In this document: positions 22,212 through 29,253 of the stretch, piece by piece
Position numbering within the stretch: the stretch's first letter is position 1
Layout: every line of letters starts with the position of its first letter
NCBI RefSeq assembly: GCF_030063475.1
Contig: NZ_JASIRT010000041.1
Location: forward strand, 1-42,380
Reading direction: 5' to 3'
Source of the DNA: Roseomonas sp. E05
Lineage (GTDB): Bacteria; Pseudomonadota; Alphaproteobacteria; Acetobacterales; Acetobacteraceae
DNA: 42,380 bases
Translations under genes and position numbers: made by a program
The notes under the pieces: model-generated
Told to the model about the DNA's origin: nothing
The model's input: only the letters and a program-made list of their open reading frames with translations
The model's database searches: none

Positions 22212-23662
22212 GCGCTGAAGATGGCCTGCCGACGGGCCTGCGGGAGCAACTGCGCGCGCGGCTCGGCCCCAAAGGCATGGTGGAGGAGGCGGGCGACATC
22301 GTGCCGCATCTCAGCGACTGGCGCGGGCTCTATCATGGCCGGACGCCCTGCGTGCTGCGCCCGGCCAGCACGGTGGAACTCGCCGCGGCGGTGGCGCTGT
22401 GCCATGCGGCAGGCGTGCCGATGGTGCCGCAGGGCGGCAACACCTCCATGTCCGGCGGCTCGGTGCCCGATGCCTCGGGCCGGCAGGTGGTGGTCTCGCT
22501 GGCGCGGATGAACCGGCTGCGCGCGCTCGACCCGGTGGACATGACCATGACCGTGGAGGCCGGCATGGTGGTGCGCACCGTGCAGGACCTCGCGGTGGAG
22601 GCCGGCTGCCAGTTCCCGCTGGCCTTTGGCGGCGACGGCACGGCGATGGTGGGCGGCATGCTCTCCACCAATGCCGGCGGCAATACCACCGTGCGCTACG
22701 GCAATGCGCGCGAGCTGACGCTGGGCCTGGAGGTGGTGCTGCCGGACGGCCGGGTGATCGATGCGCTGCGCCGGCTGCGCAAGGACAACACGGGCTACGC
22801 GCTGCGCCAGCTCTTCATCGGCGCCGAGGGTACGCTCGGCTTCATCACCGCCGCCGTGCTGCGCCTCTTCCCGCCAGTGCGCGACAAGGCGCTGGCGCTC
22901 TGCGCCGTCGAGGCACCGGAGGCGGCGCTCGCCCTGTTCCGCCGCTTCCGCGACCGCGACGAGACGGCCTTGCGCGCCTTTGAATACATCAGCGGCTCCG
23001 CCATGCGGCTGGTGCTGGAACGGATCGAGGGCACCAGCCTGCCGCTCGCGGGCCCTGCGCCGCACTACGTGCTGATCGATCTCGCCGCATCCCACCCGCA
23101 GGCCGGGCTGCGCGGGTTTCTGGAAGCCGTGCTGGAGGAGGCGCTGGACGCCGGCGAGGTGACGGATGCGGTGGTCGCCGAGAGCGAGGCGCAGCGCCAG
23201 GCGATCTGGCGCCTGCGCGAAGAGACGCCGGAGGCGCAGCGTCGCGCCGGCGCCAGCATCAAGAGCGACGTCTCCGTGCCCGTCTCCCGCGTGCCGGAGC
23301 TGATCCGCCGCTGCTTCGAGGCCATGCCGGCCATCGTGCCGGGTGCCGAGCCGGTGGCCATCGGCCATCTCGGCGACGGCAACATCCACATGAACCTGCA
23401 GCAGCCCCCGCATCTCTCGGCCGAGGCCTTCATGGCGCATGCGGAGGCGGTGATGAATGCGGTGAACGAGATCACCGGCTCACTGGGCGGTTCCTTCTCC
23501 GCGGAGCATGGTGTCGGCCGCATCAAGGTGAAGACGATGGCGAAGTGGCGCGGCGGCGCCGAGCTGGAGACAATGCGGCGCATCCGCGCGGCGCTCGACC
23601 CGGAGGGGCTGATGAACCCCGACGTGCTCTTCCCGCCGGCCACAGGGCATCGCGCTCCCTGA
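22208..23662 (+). CDS. FAD-linked D-2-hydroxyacid dehydrogenase (D-2-hydroxyglutarate/D-lactate dehydrogenase family)
   Basis: The 484-residue protein has an N-terminal FAD-binding PCMH domain (PQGGNTSMSGGSVP, GGMLSTNAGGNTTVRYGN) and a C-terminal FAD-oxidase domain ending in metal-site and Arg/His motifs (GHLGDGNIHMNL, SAEHGVGRIK). The stretch LRKDNTGYALRQLFIGAEG is close to what D-2-hydroxyglutarate dehydrogenases carry, more so than glycolate oxidase GlcD. It would oxidise a D-2-hydroxyacid to a 2-oxoacid. The start overlaps the LysR stop. With an L-specific FMN enzyme in the opposite operon, both enantiomers of one hydroxyacid could be used; alternatively it recovers D-2-hydroxyglutarate, since an hmf pathway ends at 2-oxoglutarate. 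Confidence 0.88.
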   Translation: MSAEDGLPTGLREQLRARLGPKGMVEEAGDIVPHLSDWRGLYHGRTPCVLRPASTVELAAAVALCHAAGVPMVPQGGNTSMSGGSVPDASGRQVVVSLARMNRLRALDPVDMTMTVEAGMVVRTVQDLAVEAGCQFPLAFGGDGTAMVGGMLSTNAGGNTTVRYGNARELTLGLEVVLPDGRVIDALRRLRKDNTGYALRQLFIGAEGTLGFITAAVLRLFPPVRDKALALCAVEAPEAALALFRRFRDRDETALRAFEYISGSAMRLVLERIEGTSLPLAGPAPHYVLIDLAASHPQAGLRGFLEAVLEEALDAGEVTDAVVAESEAQRQAIWRLREETPEAQRRAGASIKSDVSVPVSRVPELIRRCFEAMPAIVPGAEPVAIGHLGDGNIHMNLQQPPHLSAEAFMAHAEAVMNAVNEITGSLGGSFSAEHGVGRIKVKTMAKWRGGAELETMRRIRAALDPEGLMNPDVLFPPATGHRAP

Positions 23663-23915
23663 TAAGCTTGATCATGCCTCACGATTTGCCGTGATGGACC
23701 GTCGCCGATAGCGTCACCGCCACAACGACAAGGCCTGCTGCCCTGGGTTCCGGCGGGGCCGAGGGGACAGCGTCCGCCATCGCAGGAGGCAGGCGGCGCG
23801 CATTCGCGCGAGGCATGCGCGCCGATGCATGCCATCCCCCCAGCCCGGCCGGCGCCGCCCGGTGACGCCGCGCGTGGCGCACCGGAACCCCGGCCGGCCG
23901 CAAGGGAGGATGCGC
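23663..23915 (+). promoter_or_regulatory. Intergenic leader of a binding-protein gene with an inverted repeat
   Basis: This stretch of about 250 bases has no gene I can support. It contains an inverted repeat TCACG (23679-23683) and CGTGA (23690-23694) in a locally AT-richer context, 17 nt after the flavin dehydrogenase stop. No T-run follows, so it looks more like an operator than a terminator. GGGAGG at 23904-23909 is the ribosome-binding site of the next gene. Confidence 0.35.
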
Positions 23916-24887
23916 ATGATTTCTCGCCGGCTCGTCACCACAGGCCTGCTCGCGGCGCCACTCATCGGCCGTGCGCGGGCGGCGGAACGTTTCCCCAGCC
24001 GCTCGATCCGCTTCGTCTGCGGCTATCTGCCCGGCGGTACCACCGACATCATCTGCCGCATCGTCGCAGAGCGTCTGGGGCCGATCATGGGGCAGAATAT
24101 CGTGGTGGAGAACCGCACCGGCGCCTCCGGCCTGATCGGCGCCGAGGCGGTGGCGAGGTCGGCGCCCGACGGCTACACGGTGTTCCAGAACTCCCTGGCC
24201 ATGCAGACCATCATGCCGCAGCTGCCCGGCCAGGTGATGACCATCGACACCACCAAGGAGCTGTTCCCGCTCGCCAACCTCGGCGGCGTCTACAACACGC
24301 TCGTGGTGTCCTCGAAGGCGCCCTTCAAGGATGTGCCGGCGCTGATCGCTCATGCGAAGAAGCATCCGGGCCAGCTCACCTTCGGATCCGCCGGCATCGG
24401 CACCACGCACCACCTGGCGGGCGAGTTGTTCATGCATCTCGCGGGCGTGGAGATGCTGCATGTGCCCTACCGCGGTGGGCCCGCCGCCATCCTCGACATC
24501 ACCGGCGGGCGCTGCGACATGATGTTCGGCAACCTGCCCGAGTTGATCGGCTTCATCCGCGAGGGTGCGCTGAAGCCGCTGGCCTTCGGTTCGATGCGCG
24601 CCAGCCCGCTCTTTCCGGACGTGCCGCTGATGTCCAGCTACCTGCCGGAATTCCAGTTCTCCAACTGGTTTGGCATGGCCGGCCCACAGGGGATGCCGCC
24701 GGAGGTTGTCTCCGCCTGGAGCAAGGCGCTGCTGGCGCTCGCCAAGGACGAGGAACTGGACCGGCGCTTCACCGAGAGCGGGATCGAGAACCTGATCGGT
24801 ACGCGCGAAGCCTTCCAGGCGACGATCCGGAAGGACTGGGAGCGCTGGGGTGAACTCATTCGCAACGCCAAGATCCAGGCGGGATGA
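23916..24887 (+). CDS. Bug-family (TctC-like) solute-binding protein
   Basis: This is a 323-residue exported receptor. The ATG at 23916 is six bases from GGGAGG and opens a twin-arginine-like signal (MISRRLVTTGLLAAPLIG) with cleavage near RARAAE. Family motifs are FPSRSIRFVCGYLPGGTTDI, VVENRTGASGLIGAE and APDGYTVFQ. Compared with the other three Bug proteins here it has a longer, more divergent stretch after the second motif (LAMQTIMPQLPGQVMTID). It follows the flavin dehydrogenase on the same strand after 253 nt and ends at a strong hairpin terminator. It may capture the substrate of the furan-type or hydroxyacid pathway. No membrane partners are encoded here. Confidence 0.92.
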   Translation: MISRRLVTTGLLAAPLIGRARAAERFPSRSIRFVCGYLPGGTTDIICRIVAERLGPIMGQNIVVENRTGASGLIGAEAVARSAPDGYTVFQNSLAMQTIMPQLPGQVMTIDTTKELFPLANLGGVYNTLVVSSKAPFKDVPALIAHAKKHPGQLTFGSAGIGTTHHLAGELFMHLAGVEMLHVPYRGGPAAILDITGGRCDMMFGNLPELIGFIREGALKPLAFGSMRASPLFPDVPLMSSYLPEFQFSNWFGMAGPQGMPPEVVSAWSKALLALAKDEELDRRFTESGIENLIGTREAFQATIRKDWERWGELIRNAKIQAG

Positions 24888-24894
24888 GAAAGAG

Positions 24895-24932
24895 CGGGGG
24901 GAAGGCGTTCCCCCCGAGCTACCCATCTTTTT
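24895..24932 (+). terminator. Rho-independent terminator after the binding-protein gene
   Basis: CGGGGGGAA (24895-24903) pairs with TTCCCCCCG (24908-24916) around a four-base loop, giving a nine-base perfect stem. A run of five T residues follows ten bases later. It lies 8 nt past the stop of the binding-protein gene. The GGGGAA/TTCCCC core recurs in two other hairpins of the window. Confidence 0.62.
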
Positions 24933-24970
24933 CTGCTTGTGGGGGGAGGAACGGGAGACGCGGCGCGCCG

Positions 24971-25285
24971 TCAGGCGACGGGCGGCGGCAATTCCTGCGG
25001 GCTGGGCGGCGCCAGCGGCGGCACGTCGGGACCCGGCGCGGGGCTCGGAATGCCCGGCTCGGGCGGCGGGATGTCAGGGCCGGGCGGGCGCGGCTGTGGG
25101 ATGTCCGGCCCTGGGCCGGGCATCGGCCCCCCCGGGTTGGGGGGGGTGATGTCGGGCCCCGGCGGGCGCGGCTGCGGAATGTCCGGCCCCGGTTCGGGCG
25201 GGCGGGGCGTTGGAGGCTGCGGCCGCGGCGGCCCCGGCGGCGCCGTGGGGTCCTGCGCGAGCGGTGCCGGGCTTTGTCGGATCAT
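24971..25285 (-). CDS. Small proline-rich repeat protein of unknown function
   Basis: This 104-residue protein is mostly Pro and Gly with a short repeated unit, PGPDIPQPRPPGPDI, which occurs twice, with looser copies (PGPDVPPLAPP, PGIPSPAPGPD) around it. I accept it as a gene because AAAGGAAG stands at the right distance from the ATG at 25285 and the unit repeats at protein level with matching Asp positions. No signal peptide or membrane segment is seen, so it is predicted cytoplasmic and disordered. It follows, 92 nt later on the same strand, a secreted protein of similar composition, and the two may be related by duplication. Low-complexity GC-rich DNA can mimic such proteins, so the call is moderate. 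Confidence 0.5.
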   Translation of the reverse strand: MIRQSPAPLAQDPTAPPGPPRPQPPTPRPPEPGPDIPQPRPPGPDITPPNPGGPMPGPGPDIPQPRPPGPDIPPPEPGIPSPAPGPDVPPLAPPSPQELPPPVA

Positions 25286-25377
25286 GGCGTGGCTTCCTTT
25301 CGATGAGGCGGACCCGGCGTCAGCGGATGAAGCGGTCCGGAAACCGCAGCCGGGCGGGCCCGTGAATGGACATCGCG

Positions 25378-25662
25378 TTAGCGCGGCTGCACGCGGGGGT
25401 CGCCGCCCGGCGAGCCAGGCGGCGGAATCACCGGCGTGGTGTTCGGTTGCGGGTCCGGCGCGGGCACATGGATCTGCGGATCAATCCCGGGCGGCGGCGG
25501 GATGACGCTGTCGCCCTGCGGGCCGGGGCCGCTGCGCGGCGGCTCGATGCGTTCCGGAATGGTCGGGCCAGGAGTGTTGGGGGGCGCAGCGGGCTGCGCC
25601 GCCGCGCCGCCGGCGAGCAGCGCCATCGTCAAGCCTCCGAGAAAGCCGCGGATCTGTCTCAT
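25378..25662 (-). CDS. Small secreted proline-rich protein (conserved type in Rhizobiales/Acetobacteraceae)
   Basis: This 94-residue protein has a clear signal peptide, MRQIRGFLGGLTMALLAGGA then AAQ, and a mature chain of Pro-rich segments: PGPTIPERIEPPRSGPGPQG, VIPPPPGIDPQI and the C-terminal VIPPPGSPGGDPRVQPR. The pattern TIPExIxPP...VIxPPxGxDPxI...PVIPPPGTPGGxPxVxPK is one I recognise from unnamed small periplasmic proteins of alphaproteobacteria. No function is known to me. The start was set by the signal peptide, since no strong ribosome-binding site is evident. It is divergent from the GntR gene across 216 nt that contain a palindromic operator. Confidence 0.7.
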   Translation of the reverse strand: MRQIRGFLGGLTMALLAGGAAAQPAAPPNTPGPTIPERIEPPRSGPGPQGDSVIPPPPGIDPQIHVPAPDPQPNTTPVIPPPGSPGGDPRVQPR

Positions 25663-25833
25663 GCCGGATGCACCATCCCGTTCGTCTCCTGTTGCACCGC
25701 AGCCTCGCGCCTGAGCGGCGCGGCGCGCGATCCGGAGGAAAGGAAAAACGCCTTGCGGTGCGGGGCGGTTGCAGGCGAGGGCAGCCCCCGGGGGCGTACA
25801 CAGGGCGGAGAGGGTGGATTGCGAGGGTGAAGG

Positions 25834-25850
25834 CATACTAGTATACAAGT
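25834..25850. promoter_or_regulatory. Candidate GntR (FadR/FCD subfamily) operator
   Basis: A perfect palindrome ATACTAGTAT (25835-25844) is followed directly by ACAAGT, which gives on the other strand ACTTGTATACTAGTATG. The TTGTATAC core resembles operators of FCD-type GntR regulators. It lies 27 nt before the GAGGAAAC ribosome-binding site of the GntR gene in an AT-rich island, so autoregulation of the operon is likely. The opposite-strand proline-rich gene could share the control. Confidence 0.5.
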
Positions 25851-25878
25851 AGCCAAATAACCCTGTCCCGGAGGAAAC

Positions 25879-26580
25879 GTGCCCCCAGTCTCCGCCGAGC
25901 TGCGCCTGCACCGTCGCGCCCCGATCGGGCGCGAGTTGTACGGCATGCTGCGCCGGCAGATCCTGACGGGGGTGCTGCGCCCCGGCGAATCCATCCCCGA
26001 GGCCACCCTGGCGGAGCGTGCCGGCGTCAGCCGCACCCCGGTGCGCGAAGTGCTGCGCCGCTTGGCTGATGAGGGCTTCGTCACCATCATCCCGCAGGTC
26101 GGCACCTATGTGGCGCCGATCCGTCTCGCCGCCGTCTACGACAGCCAATTCATCCGTGAGACGCTGGAATGTCGCACCATCCGTCTCGCCGCCGAGAACC
26201 TGACGGAGGCGGATGCGGCGGTGCTGCGCACCAACCTTGCGGCGCAGCAGGCCAGCCTGGAGGCCGGCGAGTCCGATGCCTTCTTCGATCAGGACGACGC
26301 GCTGCACGCCTGCCTCGTGCGCATCGCCGGGCGACCGGCCATCTGGGAGGTGATCCAGGGCGTCAAGTCACAGCTCGACCGCGTTCGCTACCTTTCCCTG
26401 CAGAGCGGCGACTGGCCGCCGGTTCTGGTCGAGGAGCACGCCACGCTGGTCGGCCACGTGCTGGCGGGGGATGCGGAGGGAGCCGAGGCGGCGATGCGCG
26501 CGCATCTGCGCACCGTCTTTGCCACCATCGAGCGGATCAGCCGCGTCAACGCCGATTTCTTCGAAAAGCCCGCGCCATGA
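25879..26580 (+). CDS. GntR-family regulator, FCD (FadR-like) subfamily, of the sugar-acid operon
   Basis: This 233-residue protein has an N-terminal winged helix (GRELYGMLRRQILTGVLRPG, then VSRTPVREVLRRLADEG) and a C-terminal helical FCD domain that normally binds a sugar acid or carboxylate, with a metal-ligand-like His in DDALHACLV and EEHATLVGHVLAGD. I used the GTG at 25879, which has GAGGAAA immediately upstream at the right distance. Downstream and on the same strand are the dehydrogenase, TRAP transporter and UxuB-UxuA genes, and FCD regulators such as UxuR and ExuR control hexuronate genes elsewhere. It is therefore probably a repressor released by a hexuronate intermediate. Confidence 0.9.
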   Translation: MPPVSAELRLHRRAPIGRELYGMLRRQILTGVLRPGESIPEATLAERAGVSRTPVREVLRRLADEGFVTIIPQVGTYVAPIRLAAVYDSQFIRETLECRTIRLAAENLTEADAAVLRTNLAAQQASLEAGESDAFFDQDDALHACLVRIAGRPAIWEVIQGVKSQLDRVRYLSLQSGDWPPVLVEEHATLVGHVLAGDAEGAEAAMRAHLRTVFATIERISRVNADFFEKPAP

Positions 26581-26644
26581 CGCGCATGCAGGCCGCCAGG
26601 CGCGGCTGAAGCCTGAAATCACACCCCGGAGCTGGAACGAGAGC

Positions 26645-27664
26645 ATGGTCGCCATTGCGGTGAAAACGCCACATGTCCTGGAGCTGTTCGAGGCCGGGCC
26701 GGCCGCGCCGAAGGCGGGCGAGGTCGTCGTGCGTGTCGAGCGCGCCGGGATCTGCGGCTCCGACCTGCACATCTACCACGGCACCAATCCCTTCGCGAAA
26801 TATCCCCGCATCATCGGCCATGAATTCGCCGGCACGGTGGAGGCGGTGGGCGAGGGTGTGAATGACCTCGCCGCCGGTGACCATGTGGTGGTGGACCCGG
26901 TGGTGAGCTGCGGCCACTGCTATCCCTGCCGCGTCGGCCGGCCGAACGTGTGCAGCAACCTTGAAGTTTTCGGCGTGCACCGTGATGGCGGCTTCCGTGA
27001 CCGGCTCTCCGTACCCAGTCTCAATGCGGTGAAGGTGCGCTCGGACCTGCCCTTTGCGCTGGCCGCGCTGGCCGAACCCTTCTCGATCGCCGCCAATGTT
27101 CTCTCCCGCACTGGCATCGAGGCGCATGACACCGTGCTGGTCTATGGCGCCGGCCCGATCGGGCTGACCGTGCTGCAGGTGGCGAAGTTGCATGGCGCGC
27201 GCTGCATCGTCGCCGACATTGATGACGCGCGGCTGGAACGCGCCCGCGGTTTCGGCGCCGACGTGGTGGTGAACTCGCGCAGCACGCCGGTGCCGCAGGC
27301 GGTGGCGGGCGAGACCGACGGCCTCGGCCCGACCCTGGTGATCGACGCCGCCGGCGTGCCGGCGCTGCTGGAGGAGGCCTGCCGCCTCGCCAGCCCCGCC
27401 GGCCGCATCGGCCTGCTCGGCTTCTCGCCCGAGCCCTGCAACATCAGCCAGCAGGAGATCGTGAAGAAGGAGCTGACCCTGGTGGGCTCGCGCCTGAACC
27501 GCAAGCTGCTGCCGCAGGTCGTGCAGTGGCTGGAGAGCGGGCAGCTGCGCCCCGAGGCCATGATCACCCAGACCTTCGCCGCCGCCGACGCGCGGGAGGC
27601 CTTTGACCTCATCGAGAAGGACCCCGGCCGCACCGTGAAGGTGCAGCTGGCCTTCGGCGGCTGA
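26645..27664 (+). CDS. Zinc-dependent dehydrogenase, L-gulonate/L-galactonate 5-dehydrogenase type
   Basis: This 339-residue medium-chain dehydrogenase keeps both zinc sites: catalytic Cys37 (AGICGSDLH), His59-Glu60 (IIGHEF), and structural Cys89, 92, 95 and 103 (CGHCYPCRVGRPNVC). The NAD-binding motif is VYGAGPIGLTVLQ (167-179). The layout is that of RspB/LgoD-like sugar-acid dehydrogenases. RspB of E. coli oxidises L-gulonate to D-fructuronate, and the fused UxuB-UxuA protein at the end of this operon would use fructuronate, so L-gulonate is the best guess. L-galactonate would give tagaturonate, for which no UxaB or UxaA partner is seen here. L-idonate or sorbitol cannot be excluded. The ATG at 26645 gives the usual N-terminus. 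Confidence 0.88.
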   Translation: MVAIAVKTPHVLELFEAGPAAPKAGEVVVRVERAGICGSDLHIYHGTNPFAKYPRIIGHEFAGTVEAVGEGVNDLAAGDHVVVDPVVSCGHCYPCRVGRPNVCSNLEVFGVHRDGGFRDRLSVPSLNAVKVRSDLPFALAALAEPFSIAANVLSRTGIEAHDTVLVYGAGPIGLTVLQVAKLHGARCIVADIDDARLERARGFGADVVVNSRSTPVPQAVAGETDGLGPTLVIDAAGVPALLEEACRLASPAGRIGLLGFSPEPCNISQQEIVKKELTLVGSRLNRKLLPQVVQWLESGQLRPEAMITQTFAAADAREAFDLIEKDPGRTVKVQLAFGG

Positions 27665-27690
27665 ACCGAACCCGAGGAGGAACCAGAACC

Positions 27691-28677
27691 ATGACCATCA
27701 TCACCCGCCGCGGCGCCACCCAGGGCCTCGCCGCCATCCTGGCGCTGGGCGCCGCGCCGCCGGTGCTCGCGCAGTCCAAGACCGTGCTGAAGCTCGGCCA
27801 CCTCGCGAACGAGGACAACACCTGGCACAAGGCCAGCCTGAAGTTCGCCGAGGAGGTCGTGAAGCGAACCAACGGCGCCATCGAGATCCGCGTCTTCCCG
27901 AACGAGCAGCTTGGCAAGGAAACCGACCTGATCAAGGGCATCCAGCTCGGCACGGTGGATTTCACCATCACCGGTGAGTCGCTGCAGAACTGGGCGCCCT
28001 CCGCCGCGCTGCTGGCCGTGCCCTATGCGGTGAAGGACGTCGCGCATCTCGACAAGGTGGTACAGGGCAAGGTCGGCGAGGCCATTGCCGGCAATATCGA
28101 GGACAAGACCCGGCTGCGCACGCTCTGCTACTTCGCCCGGGGCCCGCGCAACCTCACGGCCAACCGCGTGATCGCCAAGCCGGAGGAGCTGAACGGGCTG
28201 AAGCTGCGCGTGCCGAACGTGCCGCTCTTCGTGAAGTTCTGGGACACGCTCGGCGCCAAGCCGACGCCGATGGCCTTCTCCGAGGTCTTCACCTCGTTGC
28301 AGAACCACACCATCGACGCGCAGGAGAACCCGCTGGCGCTGATCAAGTCGGCGAGCTTCTACGAGGTGCAGAGCGTGCTGAACCGCACCGAGCACGTGGT
28401 GAGCTGGATCTATCTGGTCGGCGGCAGCCGCAAGCTCGGCCGCCTGCCGGAGGCGCAGCAGAAGGCGATTGCCGAGGCGGCGAAGCTGGCGCAGGAGTAT
28501 GAGCGCGAGCTGTTCCTGGCCGATGAGAAGAAGCTGGCCGAGGAACTGCAGGCGAAGGGCATGAAGTTCGCCGAGGTGGACAAGGAGGCCTATGCGGCGA
28601 AGGGCCGCCCGGCGGTGGCCGCGGCGCTCCCCGACGAGGTCCGCCCGCTCTACGAGCAGATCCTGGCCACGGCCTGA
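27691..28677 (+). CDS. dctP: TRAP transporter substrate-binding protein, DctP type
   Basis: This is a 328-residue periplasmic receptor. It has a signal peptide with an RR pair (MTIITRRGATQGLAAILALG) and likely cleavage after VLAQ. DctP-family landmarks are LKLGHLANEDNTWHKASLKF, FPNEQLGKETDLIKGIQLG, and LNGLKLRVPNVPLF, which contains the conserved Arg that pairs with the ligand carboxylate. MAFSEVFTSLQNHTIDAQEN precedes the C-lobe helix. The gene is 26 nt after the dehydrogenase and has GAGGAGG just upstream. A GC-rich gap of 75 nt before dctQ can fold imperfectly and may lower expression of the membrane genes. The likely cargo is a hexuronate or aldonate, from the enzymes around it. Confidence 0.94.
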   Translation: MTIITRRGATQGLAAILALGAAPPVLAQSKTVLKLGHLANEDNTWHKASLKFAEEVVKRTNGAIEIRVFPNEQLGKETDLIKGIQLGTVDFTITGESLQNWAPSAALLAVPYAVKDVAHLDKVVQGKVGEAIAGNIEDKTRLRTLCYFARGPRNLTANRVIAKPEELNGLKLRVPNVPLFVKFWDTLGAKPTPMAFSEVFTSLQNHTIDAQENPLALIKSASFYEVQSVLNRTEHVVSWIYLVGGSRKLGRLPEAQQKAIAEAAKLAQEYERELFLADEKKLAEELQAKGMKFAEVDKEAYAAKGRPAVAAALPDEVRPLYEQILATA

Positions 28678-28752
28678 TCCGCCGGCCCGGGGGCGCGCTT
28701 CGGCCGTCCCCGCCTTCCGCCCGCGGGGTGGCAGCAGTTCGAGGACAACACA

Positions 28753-29253
28753 ATGCGCGCTCTCATCGGGGCGGTGCTGCTGGCGGTGCGGACGGTGTGC
28801 CGCATCGGCACGCTGACCGCCTTTGCCGTTCTGGTCGGCGTCGTCGTCGTCCAGGTGCTGGGCCGCGTGCCCGGCGTGCCCACCGTTCCCTGGACGGAGG
28901 AGGTCGCGCGCTTCGCGCTGGTCTACCTCGTGGGCTTCTCCTGCGGCCTCGCGGTGCTGCGCGGCGAGATGGTCAATGTGGACCTCTTCGTCGCACCGCT
29001 GCCGCCGCGCGGGCGCCGGGTGGCCGAGCGGCTGTCGGACATCGTCGTCCTCGGCTTCTCGCTGGCCATCCTGCCCGGCGCCTGGGACTATGTGGCCTTC
29101 AGCGCCGGCGAGCGGGCGCGCTCGCTGGATGTGCCGATGCTGCCGGTCTACGCGGTGATGCTGCTGATCCCGGGCGCGCTCGCCTTCTTCTCCTTGGTGC
29201 GCCTGCTCGGCTTCGGCCAGCAGGGCTCGCCTGCGCATGGTGAGACCACCTGA
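28753..29253 (+). CDS. dctQ: TRAP transporter small membrane subunit, DctQ type
   Basis: This 166-residue membrane protein has four predicted hydrophobic segments: around residues 15-37 (LTAFAVLVGVVVVQVLG), 52-72, 95-110 (SDIVVLGFSLAILPGAW) and 130-150 (YAVMLLIPGALAFFSLVRLL). The segment VPWTEEVARFALVYLVGFSC is the signature of DctQ subunits. It links the periplasmic receptor to the large permease. The stop TGA shares one base with the dctM ATG (TGATG), a typical coupled arrangement. Confidence 0.92.
   Translation: MRALIGAVLLAVRTVCRIGTLTAFAVLVGVVVVQVLGRVPGVPTVPWTEEVARFALVYLVGFSCGLAVLRGEMVNVDLFVAPLPPRGRRVAERLSDIVVLGFSLAILPGAWDYVAFSAGERARSLDVPMLPVYAVMLLIPGALAFFSLVRLLGFGQQGSPAHGETT

Noticed and set aside
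22076..23440. Minus-strand open frame of 454 codons opposite the FAD dehydrogenase
   Set aside because: Antisense to a protein with clear FAD motifs; no independent evidence of coding.
24971..25285. CRISPR-like or minisatellite repeat
   Set aside because: Repeats are short, imperfect and better explained at protein level as PGPDI units; there are no regular unique spacers.
26581..26644. Coding sequence linking the GntR gene and the zinc dehydrogenase
   Set aside because: An open frame runs through, but it is out of register with the GntR frame and the dehydrogenase N-terminus clearly begins at the ATG at 26645.
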